A DNA stretch of 64,000 nucleotides, from contig NZ_JADPKY010000078.1 in NCBI RefSeq assembly GCF_023074185.1, forward strand, positions 1 to 64,000, given 5' to 3'. The DNA is from Bradyrhizobium sp. 132. Its GTDB lineage: Bacteria; Pseudomonadota; Alphaproteobacteria; Rhizobiales; Xanthobacteraceae. A program made the position numbers and the translations under genes. The notes under the pieces were generated by a model that saw only the letters and a list, made by a program, of their open reading frames with translations, made no database searches and was not told the DNA's origin. This document shows, in pieces, positions 16,869-26,507 of the stretch (position 1 is its first letter; every line of letters starts with the position of its first letter).

Positions 16869-17906
16869 TCAGGCGCCCGCAAATATCCGGTAGCGGCGGG
16901 GCTCCAGGCCAATCGTATCGCCGGCGCGCAGTTCCCTGTCGCGGGGGGCGTCGATCTCGATGGTCTCGCCGCCTGACAGGGCGACCTCGGCCCGCTGCAC
17001 GGGGCCGAAATTCCGAACGTGCTGAACCGCGCCCTCGAAAGCGCCGCTGCCGGGCGGCCCGACCAGCATGTCATGTCGCCGCACGAACAGTCTTGACGCG
17101 CCAGGCGCAAGGCCGTCTGCCGCGAGCCGCAGCGGCCGATCGCCGAGCCTGATGACGCCACCTTCGATCTTGACCGGCAGCTCGATGGATTCACCGATGA
17201 AGCCGTGGACGAAGGCCGTCGCCGGAGTTTCGTAGACGTCGTCGGGCGAACCGATCTGCTCGATCCTGCCCTTGTCCATCACCACGACACGGTTGGCGAC
17301 TTCCAGCGCCTCCTCCTGGTCATGGGTGACGAAGATCGATGTGACGTTGATCTCGTGGTGCAGCGACCGCAGCCATCTGCGCAGCTCTTTCCGCACCTTG
17401 GCGTCGAGCGCGCCGAAGGGTTCGTCGAGCAGCAGGATGCGCGGCTCGATAGCGAGCGCGCGGGCGAGTGCGATGCGCTGGCGCTGGCCACCCGAAAGCT
17501 GGCTCGGATAGCGGTCGGCGAGCCAGTCGAGCTGCACCAGATCAAGCAGCTCCGTGACGCGTGCACGAATGGTAGACTCATCCTTGCGGATGGCGCGCGG
17601 CTGCACGCGGAGGCCGAAGGCCACGTTCTCGAACACCGTCATGTGGCGGAACAGCGCGTAGTGCTGGAATACGAAGCCGACGTGCCGCTCGCGTGCCCCC
17701 TGCGCCAGCGCGTCCTCGCCGTTGAAGGCGACGTCACCTGAATCCGGCCAATCAAGGCCGGCGATGATGCGCAGCAGCGTGGTCTTGCCGGAACCGGACG
17801 GGCCGAGCAGCGCCAGCAGCTCGCCGTTGTCGACCTTGAGGTCGACGCCATCGAGGGCTTTGAAGCTGTCGAACTTCTTGACGAGATTCCTGACTTCAAT
17901 GGTCAC
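16869..17906 (-). CDS. cysA: Sulfate/thiosulfate ABC transporter ATP-binding subunit
   Basis: A 345-residue ATPase energising sulfate import. Walker [10 protein letters not shown] (about 35-43), signature [16 protein letters not shown], Walker [13 protein letters not shown] and H-loop [11 protein letters not shown] are intact. The C-terminal 100 residues form the TOBE-like domain typical of CysA. It is the last gene of the leftward sbp-cysT-cysW-cysA set and overlaps cysW by 11 bases. Confidence 0.95.
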   Translation of the reverse strand: MTIEVRNLVKKFDSFKALDGVDLKVDNGELLALLGPSGSGKTTLLRIIAGLDWPDSGDVAFNGEDALAQGARERHVGFVFQHYALFRHMTVFENVAFGLRVQPRAIRKDESTIRARVTELLDLVQLDWLADRYPSQLSGGQRQRIALARALAIEPRILLLDEPFGALDAKVRKELRRWLRSLHHEINVTSIFVTHDQEEALEVANRVVVMDKGRIEQIGSPDDVYETPATAFVHGFIGESIELPVKIEGGVIRLGDRPLRLAADGLAPGASRLFVRRHDMLVGPPGSGAFEGAVQHVRNFGPVQRAEVALSGGETIEIDAPRDRELRAGDTIGLEPRRYRIFAGA

Positions 17907-18807
17907 TTGCGTCGTGTCCTTCGTCGAGATGATGTTCGAGAACGGTCTTGGCGATCAGCGTGATCAGCGCCAGCATTGCGAGCAGCGATGCGATCGCGAA
18001 CGCCGCGACGAACTGGTATTCGTTGTAGAGGATCTCGACCAGGAGCGGCATGGTGTTGGTCTCGCCGCGGATATGGCCGGAGACGACGGACACCGCGCCG
18101 AACTCGCCCATCGCGCGCGCGTTGCAGAGCAGGACGCCGTAGAGCACGCCCCATTTGATGTTGGGCAGCGTGACGCGGAAGAAGGTCTGCAAGCCCGAGG
18201 CGCCGAGCGAGATCGCGGCCTCCTCCTCCTGCGTGCCCTGCTCCTGCATCAGCGGGATCAGCGCACGTGCGACGAAGGGGAAGGTGACGAAGGTGGTCGC
18301 GAGCGCAATGCCGGGCACGGCGAACAGGATCTGGATGTCGTGATCGCGCAGCCAGCTCCCGAAATAGCCCTGCGCGCCGAACAGGAGCACGAAGACGAGG
18401 CCCGAGATCACCGGGCTCACCGAGAACGGCAGGTCGATCAGCGTGATCAGGAAGGTCTTGCCCCTAAACTCGAACTTCGCGATGGCCCAGGCCGCGACGA
18501 GACCAAACACGAGGTTGAGGCCGACTGAGATCGCCGCTACCACCAGTGTCAGCTTGATCGCGGACAACGCCTCCGGGTCGGTCAGCGCGGCGAGATAAGC
18601 GAGGATTCCCTTCGAGAAGGCCTGCGCGAACACGACCACCAGCGGCAGCACAACGAAGACAGAGAGAAAGGTCATCGCCAGCGCGATGATGACGATGCGG
18701 ACCGCGCGTGGTTCGGTGCGAAGGCTGTTCCGCGCAGCCGCCGCATGCGCGCGTACCTTGGCGTCGGGGGCCGAAAGTGATACGGAATCAGCGATCTGCA
18801 TCGTCAT
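17896..18807 (-). CDS. cysW: Sulfate ABC transporter permease CysW
   Basis: A 303-residue inner-membrane permease with about six transmembrane segments. It has the family-specific [17 protein letters not shown] segment and the EAA-type coupling loop [27 protein letters not shown]. The ERMGAFGAVSVV-type motif appears as [26 protein letters not shown], diagnostic for CysW. It forms the channel with CysT. It is 9 bases from cysT and overlaps cysA. Confidence 0.95.
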   Translation of the reverse strand: MTMQIADSVSLSAPDAKVRAHAAAARNSLRTEPRAVRIVIIALAMTFLSVFVVLPLVVVFAQAFSKGILAYLAALTDPEALSAIKLTLVVAAISVGLNLVFGLVAAWAIAKFEFRGKTFLITLIDLPFSVSPVISGLVFVLLFGAQGYFGSWLRDHDIQILFAVPGIALATTFVTFPFVARALIPLMQEQGTQEEEAAISLGASGLQTFFRVTLPNIKWGVLYGVLLCNARAMGEFGAVSVVSGHIRGETNTMPLLVEILYNEYQFVAAFAIASLLAMLALITLIAKTVLEHHLDEGHDASDH

Positions 18808-18816
18808 GATCCGCCC

Positions 18817-19653
18817 TCAGCGCGCCGGGATCCGGCTCCGCGCCCAGCGCTGGAGCCGGTTGACGGCGAAGATGATGACGAAAGACACGACGAGCATGAC
18901 CACAGCGATGGCGGTCGCATCGGCATAGCGAAATTCAGAGAGGCGGATCACGATCAGGAGCGGCGCGATCTCCGACACGTTCGGCAGATTGCCGGCGATG
19001 AAGATCACCGAGCCGTATTCGCCGACGGCGCGGGCGAAGGCGAGCGCGAGCCCGGTGAGCAGCGCCGGCCCGAGCGAGGGCAGGATCACGCGAATGATGG
19101 TCTGCCAGCGGCTGGCGCCAAGGCTGCCCGCGGCCTCCTCGATCTCGGGATCGAGATCCTGGAGCACCGGTTGAACCGTGCGCACCACGAAGGGAATGCC
19201 GATGAAGATCATCGCGACGAAGATGCCGAGCGGCGTGAACGCCACCTTGATGCCGGCCGCCGCAAGTGGCGCGCCGAGCCAACCCTTCTCGGCGAACAAC
19301 GCGGTCAGCGCGACGCCGGCGACCGCCGTCGGCAACGCGAAGGGCACGTCGACGATGGCATCGAACAGTCGCCTTCCAGGGAAGCGGTAACGCACCAGCG
19401 CCCAGACGATGATGCTGCCCATCACCAGATTGACGCAGGCCGCCGCAAAGGCGAGGCCGAAGGAAACCCGCAAGGCATTCAGGGTGCGACGGCTGGAGAG
19501 GATGTTCCAGAACTGCTCGGGACTGAGCTCGAGCGATTTCAGAAGCAGCCCGGCGAGCGGAATCAGGATGATGATCGACAGCCAGGAAAGCGTCAGCCCC
19601 ATCGTGAGACCGAAGCCCGGCAATGTCCGGCGTCGTGCTGCTATTGCGCTCAC
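18817..19653 (-). CDS. cysT: Sulfate ABC transporter permease CysT
   Basis: A 278-residue inner-membrane permease (CysU/CysT). Family blocks seen are PGFGLTMGLTLSWLSIIILIPLAGLL, FAVPFALPTAVAG-type DVPFALPTAVAGVALTALFA, the coupling loop EEAAGSLGASRWQTIIRVILPSLGPAL, and AFARAVGEYGSVIFIAGN. It lies 33 bases after the sulfate-binding protein gene and before cysW in one transcription unit. Confidence 0.95.
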   Translation of the reverse strand: MSAIAARRRTLPGFGLTMGLTLSWLSIIILIPLAGLLLKSLELSPEQFWNILSSRRTLNALRVSFGLAFAAACVNLVMGSIIVWALVRYRFPGRRLFDAIVDVPFALPTAVAGVALTALFAEKGWLGAPLAAAGIKVAFTPLGIFVAMIFIGIPFVVRTVQPVLQDLDPEIEEAAGSLGASRWQTIIRVILPSLGPALLTGLALAFARAVGEYGSVIFIAGNLPNVSEIAPLLIVIRLSEFRYADATAIAVVMLVVSFVIIFAVNRLQRWARSRIPAR

Positions 19654-19686
19654 CCGGACCCCTAAAGCCCCTCCGACAGCGCCCGA

Positions 19687-20700
19687 TCAGTTCTTGTAGA
19701 TCTGATCGAAGACGCCGCCGTCGGCAAAATGTTCCTTCTGCGCCTTGGTCCAGCCGCCGAACACATCGTCGATCGTGAACAGCTCGACCTTCGCGAAGGA
19801 GTTTTCATGCTTTTTAGCGATCTCGGGATCGCGCGGGCGATAGAAATTGCGCGCCGCGATTTCCTGACCTTCCTTGGTGTACCAATATTGCAGGTAGGCA
19901 TCGGCGGCGTTGCGGGTGCCTTTTTTATCGGCAACTTTGTCGACGATGGTCACCGGCGGTTCCGCCAGGATCGAGAGCGGCGGCGCCACGATCTCGAATT
20001 TCTCCGGACCGAACTCCTTCAGCGCCAGATACGCCTCGTTCTCCCAGGCGAGCAGCACGTCGCCGACGCCGCGTTCGACGAAGGTCACGGTCGCGCCGCG
20101 CGCGCCGGTATCGAGCACCGGCACCTGCTGATACAATTTGCCTATGAAGTCCTTGGCTTTGTCGACTGAACCGTATTTCTTCTGCGCAAAACCCCAAGCC
20201 GCGAGATAATTCCAGCGCGCACCGCCCGACGTCTTCGGGTTCGGCGTGATCACCGCGACACCCGGCTTGAGCAGATCGTCCCAGTCCTTGATCCCTTTGG
20301 GATTGCCCTTGCGGACCAGAAACACGATGGTCGAGGTGTAGGGCGATGAATTTTGCGGCAACCGCTTCTGCCAGTCGGCCGCCGTGAGGCCTTTGCCCGC
20401 GATAGCGTCGATGTCGTAGGCGAGCGCAAGCGTCACCACGTCGGCCTGCAATCCGTCGATCACAGCGCGCGCCTGCGAACCGCTGCCGCCATGCGACTGC
20501 TTGATCTCGACGCTCTTGCCGGTTTCCTTCTGATAGGCATTCGCGAACGCCTTGTTGAACTCGACGTAGAGCTCACGCGTCGGATCATACGAGACGTTCA
20601 GCAGATTGATTTCGGCGGCGAGGGCCGAGCTTGCCAGCAAGCCAGTCACGAGAAGTCCTGCAGCGAGCGGAACGATACGGCGCATCATGTCCATCTCCAT
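19687..20700 (-). CDS. sbp: Periplasmic sulfate-binding protein
   Basis: A 337-residue ABC substrate-binding protein. The signal peptide covers about residues 1-28 (ending ALA-AEI). The mature protein shows [32 protein letters not shown] (anion-binding loop), [16 protein letters not shown] and [18 protein letters not shown], all standard for Sbp/CysP. It delivers sulfate (or thiosulfate) to CysTWA. In-frame ATGs also lie at 20694, 20688 and 20685. The promoter must lie in the 112-base gap before cysH; a possible TTGACT -35 is on the minus strand at 20769-20764. Confidence 0.93.
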   Translation of the reverse strand: MEMDMMRRIVPLAAGLLVTGLLASSALAAEINLLNVSYDPTRELYVEFNKAFANAYQKETGKSVEIKQSHGGSGSQARAVIDGLQADVVTLALAYDIDAIAGKGLTAADWQKRLPQNSSPYTSTIVFLVRKGNPKGIKDWDDLLKPGVAVITPNPKTSGGARWNYLAAWGFAQKKYGSVDKAKDFIGKLYQQVPVLDTGARGATVTFVERGVGDVLLAWENEAYLALKEFGPEKFEIVAPPLSILAEPPVTIVDKVADKKGTRNAADAYLQYWYTKEGQEIAARNFYRPRDPEIAKKHENSFAKVELFTIDDVFGGWTKAQKEHFADGGVFDQIYKN

Positions 20701-20812
20701 TCACTTCGATGACGTCGATGTCAGCGAAGACCTGCAGGCATAACTCGGACCCAAACGGGCTTAAGTCAACGGAACCGGATTTTCTTGTTCGTAGCCGGGC
20801 AGCGCGACTGTG

Positions 20813-21544
20813 CTACGAAATCTTCATCGTGTGGATGCCGCATTCTGTCTTGGCCCGGCCGCGCCACCGACCGGCGCGTTCGTCTTCGCCTTCAGCCGTT
20901 CTGCTCGTGCAAGGCATACACCCAACCGACAGGAAACCGGACTCCACCAGAGGATGGCGCGGCAATTTGGCGCGGGCGAAAATCGCCTCGAGTTCCTCGC
21001 GCGAGACATTGGCGAAAGGATTGAACTTCAACCGCGCGCCGTCGTCCTCGACCACCGGAATGTCGGCGCGCGTGCTGCCCTGGAAGCGCTTGCGGCCGTT
21101 GAGCCACGCATCGAACGGTTTCAGCGCACGCGCCAGCGGCTCGACCTTGCGGATACGGCAGCAAGCGTCGGGATCCGAGAACCAGAGGTCGCGGTCGGGA
21201 TCTTCGCGCGACAGCGTCTCTTCGGCAGGTTTGATCGAGCGGACGTCCGTCAGGCCCAGCGTCGCGATCAGCGTGTCGCGATAGGCCAACGTCTCCTCGA
21301 ACAGCCAGCCGGTATCGAGGAAGATCACGGGAATCGCCGGATCGACGTCAGCCATGACTTTCAGCAGCGTCGCCGATTCCGTGCCGAAGGACGACACCAG
21401 CGCCAGCTTCTCGCGCCCGACCGTCTTCAGCGCAGCGGCAATGATTTCAGCGGGCGAGGCATCGCGTAGGGCATGATCGAGCTCCTCCGCTGAGGGCAGC
21501 GCAGAGACGGACATCGACGGAACCTGAGGCGCGATTGCGTTCAC
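20813..21544 (-). CDS. cysH: Assimilatory adenylylsulfate (APS) reductase, CysH family
   Basis: A 243-residue enzyme that reduces activated sulfate to sulfite with thioredoxin. It has the cysteine set of iron-sulfur APS reductases: Cys128-Cys129 in DACCRIRK and Cys209/Cys212 in VGCMPC. It also has the C-terminal nucleophile Cys235 in ECGIH. The enterobacterial PAPS reductase lacks the first four. The substrate is therefore most likely APS, and a 4Fe-4S cluster is expected. It overlaps the DUF934 gene by 4 bases. Confidence 0.92.
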   Translation of the reverse strand: MNAIAPQVPSMSVSALPSAEELDHALRDASPAEIIAAALKTVGREKLALVSSFGTESATLLKVMADVDPAIPVIFLDTGWLFEETLAYRDTLIATLGLTDVRSIKPAEETLSREDPDRDLWFSDPDACCRIRKVEPLARALKPFDAWLNGRKRFQGSTRADIPVVEDDGARLKFNPFANVSREELEAIFARAKLPRHPLVESGFLSVGCMPCTSRTAEGEDERAGRWRGRAKTECGIHTMKIS

Positions 21545-22056
21545 GTGCCGACACCCTCAGAGTGACGCAGCTGCATGCGCCGGTGCAGTGCCGTGATCCG
21601 GCCGTCGCCGGTCGGCTGGTAGAATACCGAATAGCGCTTCGCGGTCTGCATGAAGGCTTCCGCGTCGGCCTGCTTCTTGACGTCGAAGGAATCGAAGCCG
21701 GCGCGGAGCATGAACACGAACTGGTCGCGCAGGATCTGGCCGGTGGCACGCAGGTCGCCGCGATAATTGTAGCGCTCGCGCAGCAGCCGCGCCTGGCTGT
21801 AGGCGCGTCCGTCGCGGAAGGTCGGGAACACCAGCGCGACGACGGCAATCTTGCCGAGATACGGCACCAGCTCGGCGATGTCGCGATTATTCGGCCAGAT
21901 CACGCCGATCTTGCCGGTCCGCTTGAGCAACGCATCCGCCTCGCCGACGAAGCGCTCGGCCGGCACCAGGATGTCGCCGCCCTCGGGCAGCGGCGTGTCT
22001 ACGGCGAGCTTGACGAAGCTGTCGTCGACGATCTTTCCGCCGTTAACGAGTGGCAT
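21541..22056 (-). CDS. DUF934 protein of the sulfite-reduction operon
   Basis: A 171-residue cytoplasmic protein. The family is found almost only between sulfite reductase and cysH in proteobacterial cys operons, and its biochemistry is undefined. Seen: FPTFRDGRAYSQARLLRERY (about 95-114), GDLRATGQILRDQFVFMLRAGFDSF and a VFYQPTGDG turn, all family hallmarks. It overlaps cysI by 14 bases upstream and cysH by 4 bases downstream, which implies tight translational coupling. A role in helping electron supply or assembly of sulfite reductase is a guess from context. Confidence 0.9.
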   Translation of the reverse strand: MPLVNGGKIVDDSFVKLAVDTPLPEGGDILVPAERFVGEADALLKRTGKIGVIWPNNRDIAELVPYLGKIAVVALVFPTFRDGRAYSQARLLRERYNYRGDLRATGQILRDQFVFMLRAGFDSFDVKKQADAEAFMQTAKRYSVFYQPTGDGRITALHRRMQLRHSEGVGT

Positions 22057-23698
22057 AAACGCGCTCCTTGAAGGGTTCGACGCCGAGGCGCTTTACGGTG
22101 TCCATGAACAGCTCTTCCGGCCGCTCGCGCAGCGCCAGATAGGCCTCCACGATGTCCTCGACGACGTCGGCGACCTCGTCGAACTTGACGCCAGGGCCGA
22201 TCAGATTGCCGAGTGCGGCGCTCTCGTCGGCGCGGCCGCCGATGGTGATCTGGTAGACTTCCTCGCCGTTCTTCTCGACGCCGAGAATGCCGATATGGCC
22301 GACATGGTGATGGCCGCATGCATTGATGCAGCCGGAGATGTTGATGTGGAGACGGCCGATCAGATTGGCGAGCTCGTGATTGGCGAAGCGCCGCGTCAAT
22401 TCCTGCGCGATCGGGATCGAGCGCGCATTCGCCAGCGAGCAATAGTCGAGCCCCGGGCAGGCGATGATGTCGGTGATCAGATTGACGTTCGGTGTCGCCA
22501 GCCCGAGCTTGTCCAGCGCCTTCCACAGGGCCGGCAGGTCGCGCTGGGCAACGTGCGGCAGAGCGAGGTTCTGCTCGTGGCCGACGCGAATCTCACCGAA
22601 TGAGTATTTGTCGGCGAGATCGGCCAGTGCATCCATCTGCTCTGCGGTGGCATCGCCCGGAGGCGCGCCGATCGGCTTCAGCGAGATCGTGACGATGGAA
22701 TAGCCCTGGACCTTGTGCGGGGCGACCGAGTTCTTGCGCCACGCCTCGAAATCAGGATCGGCCGCGGCTTGGCGCAGCTGGTCCGGCATGTGCGGCAGCT
22801 TCTCGTAGGACGGGTAGGCGAAGCGCGAGCGGATGTCCTCGATCACCTCGTCGTCGATCTGGAGCGAGGAGTTGCGGATGTGCTGCCACTCTTCCTCGAC
22901 CTCGCGCGAGAATTTCTCGATGCCGAGCTCGTGCACCAGGATCTTGATGCGCGCCTTGTAGATGTTGTCGCGGCGGCCGTACTGATTGTAGACGCGCAGG
23001 ATCGCTTCGATATAGCTGAGGATGTCGCGGCCATGCACGAAGTGCTTGATGGTCTTGGCGATGAACGGCGTGCGGCCGAGCCCGCCACCGACCAGTACCT
23101 CGAAGCCGGTCTCGCCCTTCTCGTTCTTGATCAGGCGCAGGCCGATATCGTGGATCTTGATCGCCGCGCGGTCATGGTCCGACGCGGTGATTGCGATCTT
23201 GAACTTGCGCGGCAGGAACGAGAATTCCGGATGCAGCGTGGTGTGCTGGCGGATCAGCTCCGACCAGATGCGGGGGTCTTCGATCTCGCCGGGCGCGACG
23301 CCGGCCCACTGGTCCGAGGTGACGTTACGCATGTTGTTGCCGGAGGTCTGCATCGCATGGATGCCGACCTCGGCGAGATCAGCCAGCGCATCCGGCAATT
23401 CGGCGAGCTTGATCCAGTTGAACTGGATGTTCTGCCGCGTGGTGAAATGGCCGTAGCCGCGGTCGTATTTGCGCGCGACATGAGCGAGCGCCCGCAACTG
23501 GTTCGATGCCAGCGTCCCGTAGGGGATCGCGACGCGGAACATGTAGGCGTGCAGTTGCAGGTAGACGCCGTTCTGAAGCCGCAGGATCTTGAACTCGTCC
23601 TCGGTGAGCTCGCCGGAGAGGCGGCGCTTCACCTGGTCGCGGAACTCCGAGACGCGCTCGTTGACGAGCGTGCGGTCGATTTCATCGTAAGCATACAT
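22043..23698 (-). CDS. cysI: Sulfite (nitrite/sulfite) reductase haemoprotein
   Basis: A 551-residue ferredoxin-type siroheme reductase catalysing the six-electron reduction of sulfite to sulfide. The siroheme/4Fe-4S ligands are visible as ACPGLDYCSLA and NISGCINACGHH (about residues 413-460). N-terminal ferrodoxin-like repeats (NGVYLQLHAYMFRVAIPYG; GHFTTRQNIQFNWI) also match. There is no cysJ flavoprotein nearby, so electrons probably come from ferredoxin. By sequence class nitrite could also be a substrate, but the operon context (cysG, cysH) argues for sulfite. Confidence 0.93.
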   Translation of the reverse strand: MYAYDEIDRTLVNERVSEFRDQVKRRLSGELTEDEFKILRLQNGVYLQLHAYMFRVAIPYGTLASNQLRALAHVARKYDRGYGHFTTRQNIQFNWIKLAELPDALADLAEVGIHAMQTSGNNMRNVTSDQWAGVAPGEIEDPRIWSELIRQHTTLHPEFSFLPRKFKIAITASDHDRAAIKIHDIGLRLIKNEKGETGFEVLVGGGLGRTPFIAKTIKHFVHGRDILSYIEAILRVYNQYGRRDNIYKARIKILVHELGIEKFSREVEEEWQHIRNSSLQIDDEVIEDIRSRFAYPSYEKLPHMPDQLRQAAADPDFEAWRKNSVAPHKVQGYSIVTISLKPIGAPPGDATAEQMDALADLADKYSFGEIRVGHEQNLALPHVAQRDLPALWKALDKLGLATPNVNLITDIIACPGLDYCSLANARSIPIAQELTRRFANHELANLIGRLHINISGCINACGHHHVGHIGILGVEKNGEEVYQITIGGRADESAALGNLIGPGVKFDEVADVVEDIVEAYLALRERPEELFMDTVKRLGVEPFKERVYATR

Positions 23699-23709
23699 AA
23701 GAAAACGCC

Positions 23710-24027
23710 TTAAACCTGTACCGGCTGTCCGATGGTCACGCCGGTGCGGCGGATCTGTTCGCGCAGATTTCCGGGTTCGATCTTGCCGTCCGCACCGACC
23801 TGTACTGGTGCGATATAGGGACCGATCGCGCCGACGTCATCGGCAACAGACTCCGCAAGCAACGCTTTCGCCTCGTCGGAGTTGCGCACGATCGCGGCTT
23901 CCGACAGGTCCGCGGACCAGCTCATGGCGGCGGTGCGGTAAACGACGATGCCGTCCCAGGTACGGTTGGCGGTTACGACCGAGGGGCCGGCGATTTTGAT
24001 CTTCTTCTGTTCAAGCGGGGAGGTCAT
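23710..24027 (-). CDS. DUF2849 protein of the sulfite-reduction operon
   Basis: A 105-residue soluble protein of DUF2849, a family confined to alphaproteobacterial cys operons between cysG and cysI. Seen: TANRTWDGIVVYRTA (about 19-33), W-ADLSEA, and GPYIAPVQVGADGKIEPG. No cofactor motif or membrane segment is visible and the function is unknown. Its ATG overlaps the cysG stop by four bases (ATGA) and it ends 11 bases before cysI. Confidence 0.9.
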   Translation of the reverse strand: MTSPLEQKKIKIAGPSVVTANRTWDGIVVYRTAAMSWSADLSEAAIVRNSDEAKALLAESVADDVGAIGPYIAPVQVGADGKIEPGNLREQIRRTGVTIGQPVQV

Positions 24028-25448
24028 TCGGCTGCATCCAATAGGTCAGAGATGATTTGCTTTGGGGTTTGGCGGCGAAGCGAGCCGGCATGCCGGACCA
24101 CATCGCCGATGATGAGAATGGCGGGGCCGCCGTTGGTCCGCCGCACCAGTTCGGGCAGGTCGCGCAGCGTGCCGATCGCGCCTTGCGCATCGGGACGCGT
24201 GACGCGGGCGAACACGCCGACCGGCGTCTCCGGCGAACGGCCGGCGGCAAACAGGCCGGCGCGGATCGCGGGGGCAGCCGTCATGCCCATGTAGACCACG
24301 ACGGTCATCTTTGCGTCGGTCAACGTCGACCAGTCCACCGTCTCCGCGTCGCGCGCCTTGTGCGCGGTGAGGAAGGTGATGCGGGTCGCTTCATGACGGT
24401 AGGTGAGCGGCACCTCGAAATCGGCGGCGCCGCCGAGCCCTGCGGTGATGCCGGGAATGATCGAATAGGCAACGCCAGCTGCACGCAGGGCTTCGACTTC
24501 TTCGCCACCGCGGCCGAACACGAAGGGATCGCCGCCCTTCAGCCGCACCACGCGCTGGCCGGATTGCGCGGCCTCGATCATGCGCCTGTTGATCGCGTCC
24601 TGCCCGATGCCGGGCTTGCCGACGCGGCGGCCGACCGGCACGCGCGTGGTGTCGCGGCGGATGCGGTCGAGAATTTCGGGCGAAACCAGTTCGTCATGGA
24701 AGACGGTATCGGCGTCCTGCAATGCGCGCAGCGCCTTGATGGTGAGCAAATCCGGATCGCCGGGTCCGGCGCCGACCAGTGCGACGGAGCCTTCCGGCTT
24801 GTCGGCGCGCGCGAACGCGGACGGATCGGTGATCCTGTTCAGCGCCGCTCCAGCCTCGCCCTTGCGGCCGGCCAGAACGGCGGCGCCGATCGGGCCGTCG
24901 ATGACGCGCTCCCAGAAGCGGCGGCGCAGCGGAAACTCGGCAATACGTTCGTTGATGGATTTGCGGAAGCCGCCGATGAACTCGGCAAGCTCGCCGATCC
25001 GCGCCGGCAGCAACGCCTCGATCTTTTCGCGCACGCGCCGCGCGACGACCGGCGACGTTCCGCCGGTACCGACAGCGACCACGACATCGCCGCGATCGAC
25101 GATCGCAGGGAAGATGAAGCTGGAATGTTCGAGATCGTCCATGACGTTGACGGGCAGGCCGAGCGCCTTGGCGCGGGCCGACATCGCCACACCGATATCC
25201 CCCGCGCCTGCGCAAACGATGGCGATGACGCCGGCGAGATCGGCGGCGAGCGGATCGCCGGCCACAACTTCGATACGCACTGCGTCCGCAGGGCTCAAAC
25301 CCAAGTCCTGATTGCCGTCGATCATATGCACGCGAATGCGCGCACCGGCAGCGGCGAGCACACGCAACTTGGCGCGCAAAAGCTCACCCGCGCCGATGAG
25401 GACCACCGGGCCGGCCTTGAGATCGAGAAACACCGGCAAGAACCGCAT
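24024..25448 (-). CDS. cysG: Siroheme synthase (multifunctional CysG)
   Basis: A 474-residue three-activity enzyme. The N-terminal half is precorrin-2 dehydrogenase/ferrochelatase: PVFLDLKAGPVVLIGAGELLRAK and a Rossmann fold, then the AVGTGGTSPVVARRVREKIEALLP block. From about residue 215 it is uroporphyrinogen-III methyltransferase: VALVGAGPGDPDLLTIKALRALQDADTVFHDELVS, VRLKGGDPFVFGRGGEE and SIIPGITAGLGG. It makes the siroheme needed by CysI, encoded downstream. It is first in the leftward cys operon and divergent from cysD. Confidence 0.94.
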   Translation of the reverse strand: MRFLPVFLDLKAGPVVLIGAGELLRAKLRVLAAAGARIRVHMIDGNQDLGLSPADAVRIEVVAGDPLAADLAGVIAIVCAGAGDIGVAMSARAKALGLPVNVMDDLEHSSFIFPAIVDRGDVVVAVGTGGTSPVVARRVREKIEALLPARIGELAEFIGGFRKSINERIAEFPLRRRFWERVIDGPIGAAVLAGRKGEAGAALNRITDPSAFARADKPEGSVALVGAGPGDPDLLTIKALRALQDADTVFHDELVSPEILDRIRRDTTRVPVGRRVGKPGIGQDAINRRMIEAAQSGQRVVRLKGGDPFVFGRGGEEVEALRAAGVAYSIIPGITAGLGGAADFEVPLTYRHEATRITFLTAHKARDAETVDWSTLTDAKMTVVVYMGMTAAPAIRAGLFAAGRSPETPVGVFARVTRPDAQGAIGTLRDLPELVRRTNGGPAILIIGDVVRHAGSLRRQTPKQIISDLLDAAE

Positions 25449-25476
25449 GCGATACTCGCTTCCCCCACATCCGGGG

Positions 25477-25504
25477 TTGACTGGAATTATTTTCTATATA
25501 TGTG
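25477..25504 (+). promoter_or_regulatory. Possible promoter of cysD-cysNC
   Basis: In the 143-base AT-richer gap between divergent cysG and cysD, TTGACT (25477-25482) is followed after 16 bases by TATGTG (25499-25504). This is a weak sigma-70-like pair oriented toward cysD. A TTGACT also occurs on the minus strand before sbp (20769-20764). No regulator site could be named. Confidence 0.3.
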
Positions 25505-25591
25505 TCGTTTCGAGCGCGCAAAGAGAAAATTTTTTCTTCTCTCCCGCACCGCAACTATAGAATTTTCGCCTCCAAACGCAAAGTGGCAGAG

Positions 25592-26488
25592 ATGCATCTT
25601 CTCAAGGACGATTCCGCAGCAAACGGACTGAGCAGCCCCGCATTCACCGTGCGCGCGCCCGCGAAAGAATTTTCTGCTGACCTTGCCCCGAGCATGGACC
25701 ATCTCGACCAGCTTGAAGCCCAGAGTATCTATATCTTCCGCGAAGCCTTCGGTCGCCTCAAGAAGATTGCCCTGCTGTGGTCGCTCGGCAAGGACTCCAA
25801 TGTCATGATCTGGCTGGCGCGCAAGGCGTTCTTCGGCCGCCTGCCGTTCCCGGCCCTTCATGTCGACACCGGCAAGAAGTTTCCGGAGATGTATCGCTTC
25901 CGCGATCACTACGGCAAGGAGTGGGAGCTGGATCTGCGCGTCGAGCCCTGCCCGCCCATCGATGCCGTCGACCCAACGCTGCCCCCCGCCGCCCGTTCCG
26001 CCGCGCGCAAGACCGAGGGTCTCAAGATGGCGCTCGGCAAATACGGTTTTGACGGCCTGATTGCCGGCATCCGCCGCGACGAGGAGGCGACGCGCGCCAA
26101 GGAGCGCGTGTTCTCGCCGCGCGGCCTGGAGGGCAATTGGGACGTGCGCGACCAGCCGCCGGAGTTCTGGGATCATTTCAACGCCTCGCCGCCGCAAGGC
26201 GCGCATCTGCGCATTCACCCGATCCTGCATTGGACCGAGTCCGACATCTGGGCCTACACCAAGCGCGAGAACATCCCGATCATTCCGCTTTATCTCTCGC
26301 AAAACGGCAAGCGCTACCGCTCGCTGGGCGATCAGGACATCACCAATCCAGTCGCTTCGACGGCGTCGAACATCGACGAGATCCTGGTCGAGCTCGAGGA
26401 GACCAAGGTGCCGGAACGTGCCGGGCGCGCGCTCGACCACGAGACCGAGGACGCTTTCGAGCGCCTCCGTGTCGCCGGCTATCTCTGA
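25592..26488 (+). CDS. cysD: Sulfate adenylyltransferase small subunit
   Basis: A 298-residue subunit of ATP sulfurylase, which forms APS from ATP and sulfate together with CysN. Start MHLLKDDSA is chosen at the ATG after GGCAGAG; family homology begins at [18 protein letters not shown] some 34 residues later. Seen: the PP-loop-like [47 protein letters not shown] and [19 protein letters not shown]. Length matches CysD/NodP (about 300). The cysNC start is 20 bases downstream. Confidence 0.94.
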   Translation: MHLLKDDSAANGLSSPAFTVRAPAKEFSADLAPSMDHLDQLEAQSIYIFREAFGRLKKIALLWSLGKDSNVMIWLARKAFFGRLPFPALHVDTGKKFPEMYRFRDHYGKEWELDLRVEPCPPIDAVDPTLPPAARSAARKTEGLKMALGKYGFDGLIAGIRRDEEATRAKERVFSPRGLEGNWDVRDQPPEFWDHFNASPPQGAHLRIHPILHWTESDIWAYTKRENIPIIPLYLSQNGKRYRSLGDQDITNPVASTASNIDEILVELEETKVPERAGRALDHETEDAFERLRVAGYL

Positions 26489-26507
26489 TCAAGGACGCGA
26501 GCGCCGT

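Noticed and set aside
24057..25631. Long plus-strand reading frame opposite cysG
   Set aside because: Antisense shadow; cysG is conserved along its full length on the other strand.
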